Under the pieces are notes generated by a model, which was not told where the DNA came from, did not search any database, and was given only the letters and a program-made list of their open reading frames with translations. A program made the translations under genes and the position numbers. From contig OU342804.1 of NCBI GenBank assembly GCA_910591455.2, forward strand, positions 11,875,133 through 11,939,132: a stretch of DNA of 64,000 nt. Reading direction: 5' to 3'. Origin of the DNA: Pholis gunnellus. Its lineage: Eukaryota; Chordata; Actinopteri; Perciformes; Pholidae. Shown here in pieces: positions 58,701 to 64,000 of this stretch; the stretch's first letter is position 1, and each line of letters opens with the position of its first letter.

Positions 58701-60439
58701 GGGTTGTTTAGTCCCACTTCTGGGTGCTCAACCTTTTTCCCAGCGCCTAGAGGGAACACCTGTTGAGATGAGTTTGATCTTCTATGATTATCTGCTGCCA
58801 CTTTCTTCAACAAAATGTTCCAACAGAAGGCATTTTTTTTTCCTTTCAAATAAAAATCCACATGCTTTTGATATCTACTGCCACGGAGCCCTTCAGTCAC
58901 TGCTTAATTCTGATTAATTCGGTGTCTTCCCACACACACAGAGGCAAACACACATCACAGGTTCTGAGTAAAGTACAAGGTCACAAGAAAAAAGCATGTA
59001 TGTATATCTATATTTTTCCAGAAAAAAGAAAAATCCACACTGCAGATTTTTATTCCCTATGCTGTCAGGGTGAAAACAAGGAAAATGAGCCCTTTAAATT
59101 CCAAACAGGGGGGTTGAAGTGATGTCTAATTGAAAAACATGAAGACGCACAGCTGCTCAGTCTGAATGTCAATGGAAGCAAGAATGACAGACAGCACAGC
59201 AGGCACCCAGGCCAAGATTGCTTGGCCAAGACTTACGAGACACATAAACAAACACACACAAACTGAGTTAGCATGGAGACACAGACACAAAGCCAAAGTA
59301 GGTGGTATCAATTGCAAAACAAAAAAAGGAGCAACAGACAAATAAAACCACGAAGATGGGGGAGATGGCTTAAATGTTCTACCTTCAAAGGAACACAAGG
59401 ATAGAGGTTAAAAATCCTGACCCTTGAAAATCAAGATGTTTATCATACGGACATAATGTTGGATGCTTGTAAAGTACTGAAATAATTCATCATGTCCTGC
59501 TGCACACACAGACTTCTAGTGTTTCTCCTTGGAAGAAAACAAGAATAAATCATCAACATCAGGCTTTACGAGATGCAGCGAAAATATGATATTTAGCATG
59601 AACAAAACATGTTCTCGTATGTCAGTGTCACATGCAAACTACTGCAACAACATCTCTGGGGTGAACAGATAGACGTGAGATAAAAGCTGTTTGGAGTCAA
59701 AGACAGGCCACAGAGCTGAGACAAATCTGTGTCCTTGTCCATTTTTTATGGGGAGGTGGCCTCACTGTAAAGACCGTGGGTGTGAGAGATAAACTACATT
59801 TGTAACAGAGATATGGGTCAGTACTCAACCAAGGCCTCATTTGCCAATTGGCCCTTTCTGTTTTTCTTTTTCCTCCCTTGATGTTCTAAAGGGCATAAAA
59901 TGAGATGTCTCATGTTCCAAAATACAGACATTTCTGATTCATTTTGGCTAAAGAAACACCCTAATGTGAATGAATCAACCTCTGGTGAAGCACTCAGGGT
60001 GGGGAGGAGCTCCTGAGAGCATGTCTGACTTTGATGTTAACACAATCCTTCTCTATAAAAGTGTGCTGAAGAACTTTTGTTCTCCAGCAGTTCAAATGCT
60101 TAGACAAAATAATATTCTGCTTCGCACTTAATTCATACTGATACTGGATCAGCTTCATTACAAAGGTGTTGCGCTGCAGAAGACAGGACAAAGTCATCAG
60201 ATACTTTCGGTTCAGCTTCACTCTCTGATGTGTAGAAATGACATGTGGTAAGACTTCCTTGGCTGATTGCTTTTTCAGTGATACAGTACTTGGGACGAAG
60301 TACAAGCGTGACACAGTTCACAGTCAGCGGCCTACATCAAAGAGAAACATCCAGTAAATAGCTTTCAGGGCCTTGGCCATAGCATAAGCAAGACTCAGGT
60401 ACAATTACAATGCACTTTTTTTTCCAAAAACCTTATTTC

Positions 60440-61150
60440 ACTGAGAACAAGAAGAAACTTGTGTTAAGTATAAATCAGTGCTCCAGAGGCTGTGTTCATT
60501 GTCCATAGACCTCTTTCCCAGAGAAGTAATTGAGTGTGGAGGGTTGCTGATGCTGGAAGAGAGGGAGAGTATGTTTCTGCTCTGCTGCTGCCAACGGCCA
60601 CTCAGGGCCCGGGCCGTCCATGGAACTAATGGAGCTTCCTCTGGGCCGCTTTTCCCCTCAGATGGGCACAGCTGGGGGAGATCCGCCACCCAGAGCTGGG
60701 GTTACACCCCCCCCCCCCCCTCCACTCCACACCCAGCTGCCGCCTCCTCCCCCCTGCTCCTGCCTCCTTGTCCTGCTGTGCCACTACTGGGCCTGAGCCG
60801 TCAGCCTGCTGCACAGCGCACACTCCTTGCAGAGGGGAGGTGAGTGTGGGAGTTACAAAAGTGGGTGGACCACCGTGATGAGTACCGTCAGACTCATATC
60901 TGCCCTAAGAAAATGGCGGTTGCATTGCATTGGCCAAGGTTTCTCTGCAGAGGCCAAGAGACAGGCATGCTTTAATAACACGGCCATCTAACAAGGGCAA
61001 TGAAGCCGGCTATTTGTGCTGGACCAGGGGGTGGTCGGCCTGTTGATATGCCTCTGTGGAATCCTTCCACCTCTCAGACATTTTACATGGCCAAGGAGAA
61101 ATGGCCGGGTAAAAGAACCTGAGTCATAAAAATGTTACAACAGTGTCTTG
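60440..61150. promoter_or_regulatory. Candidate conserved non-coding element, GC-rich, with poly(C)
   Basis: Among the most GC-rich stretches of the gene-free third, including a poly(C) run near 60708-60720. A 121-codon frame here starts on CTG, is Pro/Leu-rich and lacks splice context, so I do not call a gene. Confidence 0.25.
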
Positions 61151-61369
61151 AAGCAGGGGCACAGAACTTTTTGATGTTTTCCCCCTGCATTCTTTGTGAC
61201 TCTGTACTGCGTTTTCTATTACTTTGCTCATCTAGCTAAACTTTACCAACCTCTAAACCTAGTCGTCTGATAAAAGCAAAATATACCGCCATTAAATGCA
61301 AATAATATGCATATACATACAACTAATTCACCTCATATAAAACCAAAGGCAAAGTTGGTCAAGTATCAC

Positions 61370-61750
61370 CTTTTGCAAACAATAAGAGGGAGCCAGGACT
61401 CCCCTCCCACATTGTGGGTGACGGATGGTGCGTGTGTGCGAGCAGGTTATAAAAAAGTGTTCTTCCACACCGTGGAACTTGTAAAACATAGCGAGGGCTA
61501 CACCCTCTGCAGCCACACAGCAGGATCCAATTAGGACTCTTATCTACTAATTATGTCCCTTACACATCTGCATTCCAGAATTTGGAAAAAAAAAGCCTGC
61601 TGTCCTCTCTCCGTAACAAGCTCTCGAATTAATGAGATTGCTCTGTAATTGAACCTCTTCATGGGTCCCTTGGCATGGAAAATACGCTAAGTTAAATTTG
61701 TATTAACAGAGCATCAATCATAGCTGATCAAACGATAAACAGTGTTGATG
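61370..61750. promoter_or_regulatory. Candidate conserved non-coding element
   Basis: Repeat-free block with clustered ATTA/TAAT cores (tctactaattatgtccctta, ctcgaattaatgagattgct). Confidence 0.27.
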
Positions 61751-61759
61751 ATCACAGGC

Positions 61760-63280
61760 GTAAAGGGGTTGCACCTTTATGTAAATGTGCTGTCCACCTC
61801 TGAGCAGAGGAACATGCAGCTATAAGAGGATGGAAGTGCTAGAGGAGCAGGCAGAGAGGAACACTGTCCCAGGCTTGTCCACTGTGGGGCGCTGTGCTCC
61901 GGATCACAAACTGTGATCAGACAGAGCTCACATGAATACACAAACACATCCAGTATGTATATGTTTTTGTGTGGTAAAGACATACACTCACGCACTCACA
62001 CATAAAAAGCTATGTTCACAAGCTGAACCAGTTTTTCTTTGAATATGGTGCTTCCAGACTGAGCTGGAATACATTCTGTTGTTATCATAAGGTATACTGC
62101 ATTATTTGTTTCATCAGACAACATTAAATGAGAAATTTAAATGGGTAATAATTTAAGGCCAGAACATTTTGGATCAATTTCAGTACACTTTTAAAACTTT
62201 TGTTTTTGATTTTTTAGTGACTCGGCTAAACTCCACATTGCATTGTGAATGCTTTTCATAGGTGATTATTATACAATAGTATATAATGATTACATGAAAA
62301 GATTAATCTATATTTATGCAAAATGAATCTTACGGTATAACAAGGTTTAAGGTTCACATGCTAATGTGTGTCTGTGTCTTATAACATGAATTTGATCCCG
62401 GGTTAAACAAAGTCACAAGTTCCAGTGCGACGAAAAACAGTAGAGTTCATTCAATTTCCATGAACATTTATTCCATGAATGTAGATTAAATCAAACAGGC
62501 CTTGTGTAACTTGACCTCTATGTGCAGATCCTAGTTGGCCTGCACTATGCACATGTAAACTAGATACAGAACAACATGAGGTTACATAAGACTTAATATT
62601 TCAGTGAAAACTACAATGACAATAAATATAAAAAGTAAATAAGATGGCACTGAATATCTTCAGGAATTATGAAATGACCAAATATGTTATACTTCATATA
62701 GAAAATGTCATTATCTTCCATAACTTTACAGTTACTTTTACACTTTTAATATACTATTGAGTGTATCCACATTGATTTAGTACAAGCACAGAGCAAGCTT
62801 TAATTTCTTGATTCCCATTAACAACATTACTATTTCTGGAGTTTCAGTTTCACTATTTTGATGCATACAAACAGTGTGTGCTTTCTCTGGCAAACTGGCT
62901 ATTTCAAGATTTTTTTTGAGAATACAGTCATGCAGTCAAGTGTTCTCACAGTTTAACATGTGCTTGAGACTTAAGAGAGGGAGACCGTGTGGACGCTAGC
63001 ACAGCTATGTAGAGTGGAGTCCCAGTGGTTATTATTGGAAAAACAACATGACAAGCAGATGGAACATGTTCATCACTTTGCACAGCATTTAACTGTACGC
63101 TTTACTTCAAACACTGTGCAATCGTATTGTTATCGTGCCTCTTTTAAAGTAAGAAATGGTATAGAATTATCAGGTTGGTGAAAAAATACTAATTATGCAG
63201 TACGCTTTTTTAGTAAACATATTCTAAAGGTATCATAGAATACGAAAAGGAAAGTTCATATTCACAGTGAAGACTGACTT
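61760..63280. other. Gene-free interval
   Basis: AT-rich sequence with no supported gene or repeat. Confidence 0.55.
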
Positions 63281-63289
63281 TAGTTTGTG

Positions 63290-63660
63290 TCCCTTCAATT
63301 TTCTGCTTCCAATTGCTGCTGTTTGGCTCGAAGCTGGCCATTAATAATTGTTAATAGATGTGATCCCTGACCTGCACCGCATGTCACTGACAACCATGTC
63401 TAGCATATGACTGAACAAGGAAGACAAGGGATCTGGAGGTGAATGGAGGAGGAAGAGGCTTTCTTGCAAGGCTGAGCTCACTTTATTAGCATTGATTCCC
63501 TTTTTTATGTATTTTGTCACAGCTAATGCAATCGATCAGAGCTGCCACTGGCCATGCCCCCTTTAAAACTTTAACAAATTCTTTTTTGTGTGTGCCATTT
63601 AGCCTCAAAAGTGTCTGATGTCCTTTTAGAGGCATTAATCATCCTTGTAGAGAGATTGTG
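63290..63660. promoter_or_regulatory. Candidate conserved non-coding element near window end
   Basis: Repeat-free block with ggccattaataattgttaat and cagctaatgcaatcgatcag, of mixed composition. Confidence 0.25.
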
Positions 63661-64000
63661 CTCCTGTTAAACACCGACCATGGTGGATGTTTCGAGAAAG
63701 CTTTGATGGGCTACATCTGCTTTTGTGTATTTAGAAAATGTAAAAAATGTTGACGTTTTAAACTATAAGATTTCCTAAGCAAGGCTATTTTGTATATTTG
63801 AATCGCAATATAGAGATTGTAACTTCTCCTATAAAGCTTTTAAAATTCACACTCAAATCAGTGCAGGTCAGTAGATTCATATTTATTTTAAAGTATCATG
63901 TTGCATGTTTGTGTTATTACCTTGTTGTTGGTGGTTATTTCAGCACAAGGCGAGGGAAAAGCAGCTCTCAGACCAATGTAGCTGCTATGATAACATCTTT

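Noticed and set aside
60478..60843. 121-codon Pro/Leu-rich frame
   Set aside because: CTG start and low-complexity composition driven by poly(C); no supporting structure.
1..64000. tRNA, rRNA or viral insertions
   Set aside because: No cloverleaf with tRNA A/B boxes, no rRNA similarity and no viral-type reading frames were seen by eye; a dedicated scan could still find a small RNA.

Overview
The window is vertebrate nuclear DNA from a ray-finned fish, probably a percomorph teleost. The evidence is two multi-exon genes with GT-AG introns, AT-rich intergenic DNA full of microsatellites, and several short interspersed repeats of kinds common in teleost genomes. Nothing prokaryotic or viral is present. 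Almost every long open frame outside the two genes is a chance frame.

Layout. 1-12.8 kb: no recognisable gene. It holds repeats (about 4.92-5.56 kb and 10.27-10.69 kb), simple-sequence tracts, one unexplained minus-strand frame near 4 kb and a possible 3' UTR edge before 1.3 kb. 13.17-18.32 kb (+): nod2, ten coding exons and 986 aa, with two CARDs, NACHT and a C-terminal LRR block built from six consecutive 84-bp exons. 18.45-19.5 kb: intergenic DNA with a foldback repeat (18.69-19.23 kb) that abuts a compact cyld promoter region. 19.5-40.3 kb (+): cyld, one non-coding 5' exon and sixteen coding exons, 956 aa, with three CAP-Gly domains, a USP-type deubiquitinase and an inserted B-box zinc module; its 3' UTR is about 2.1 kb. 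Introns 2, 5, 6 and 15 carry transposable-element copies, including a hAT element with intact 8-bp target duplications. 40.3-64 kb: no gene. It has repeats, a degenerate tandem array of about 1.8 kb (52.9-54.7 kb) and AT-rich, TAATTA-containing blocks that look like conserved regulatory elements. In mammals the next gene beyond CYLD is SALL1, across a large gene desert.

How the genes relate. NOD2 senses muramyl dipeptide and signals through RIPK2 to NF-kB. CYLD removes Lys63- and Met1-linked ubiquitin and restrains that pathway. The tandem nod2-cyld order therefore places a sensor beside its brake, in the same order as in mammals. Points to check: nod2 exon 2 has a second in-frame donor that predicts a 192-aa tandem-CARD-only protein; cyld lacks the TRAF2-binding PxQxS motif known from mammals; and a short stretch of the cyld catalytic domain looks like a compensated frameshift. 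I saw no wholly new biological system.
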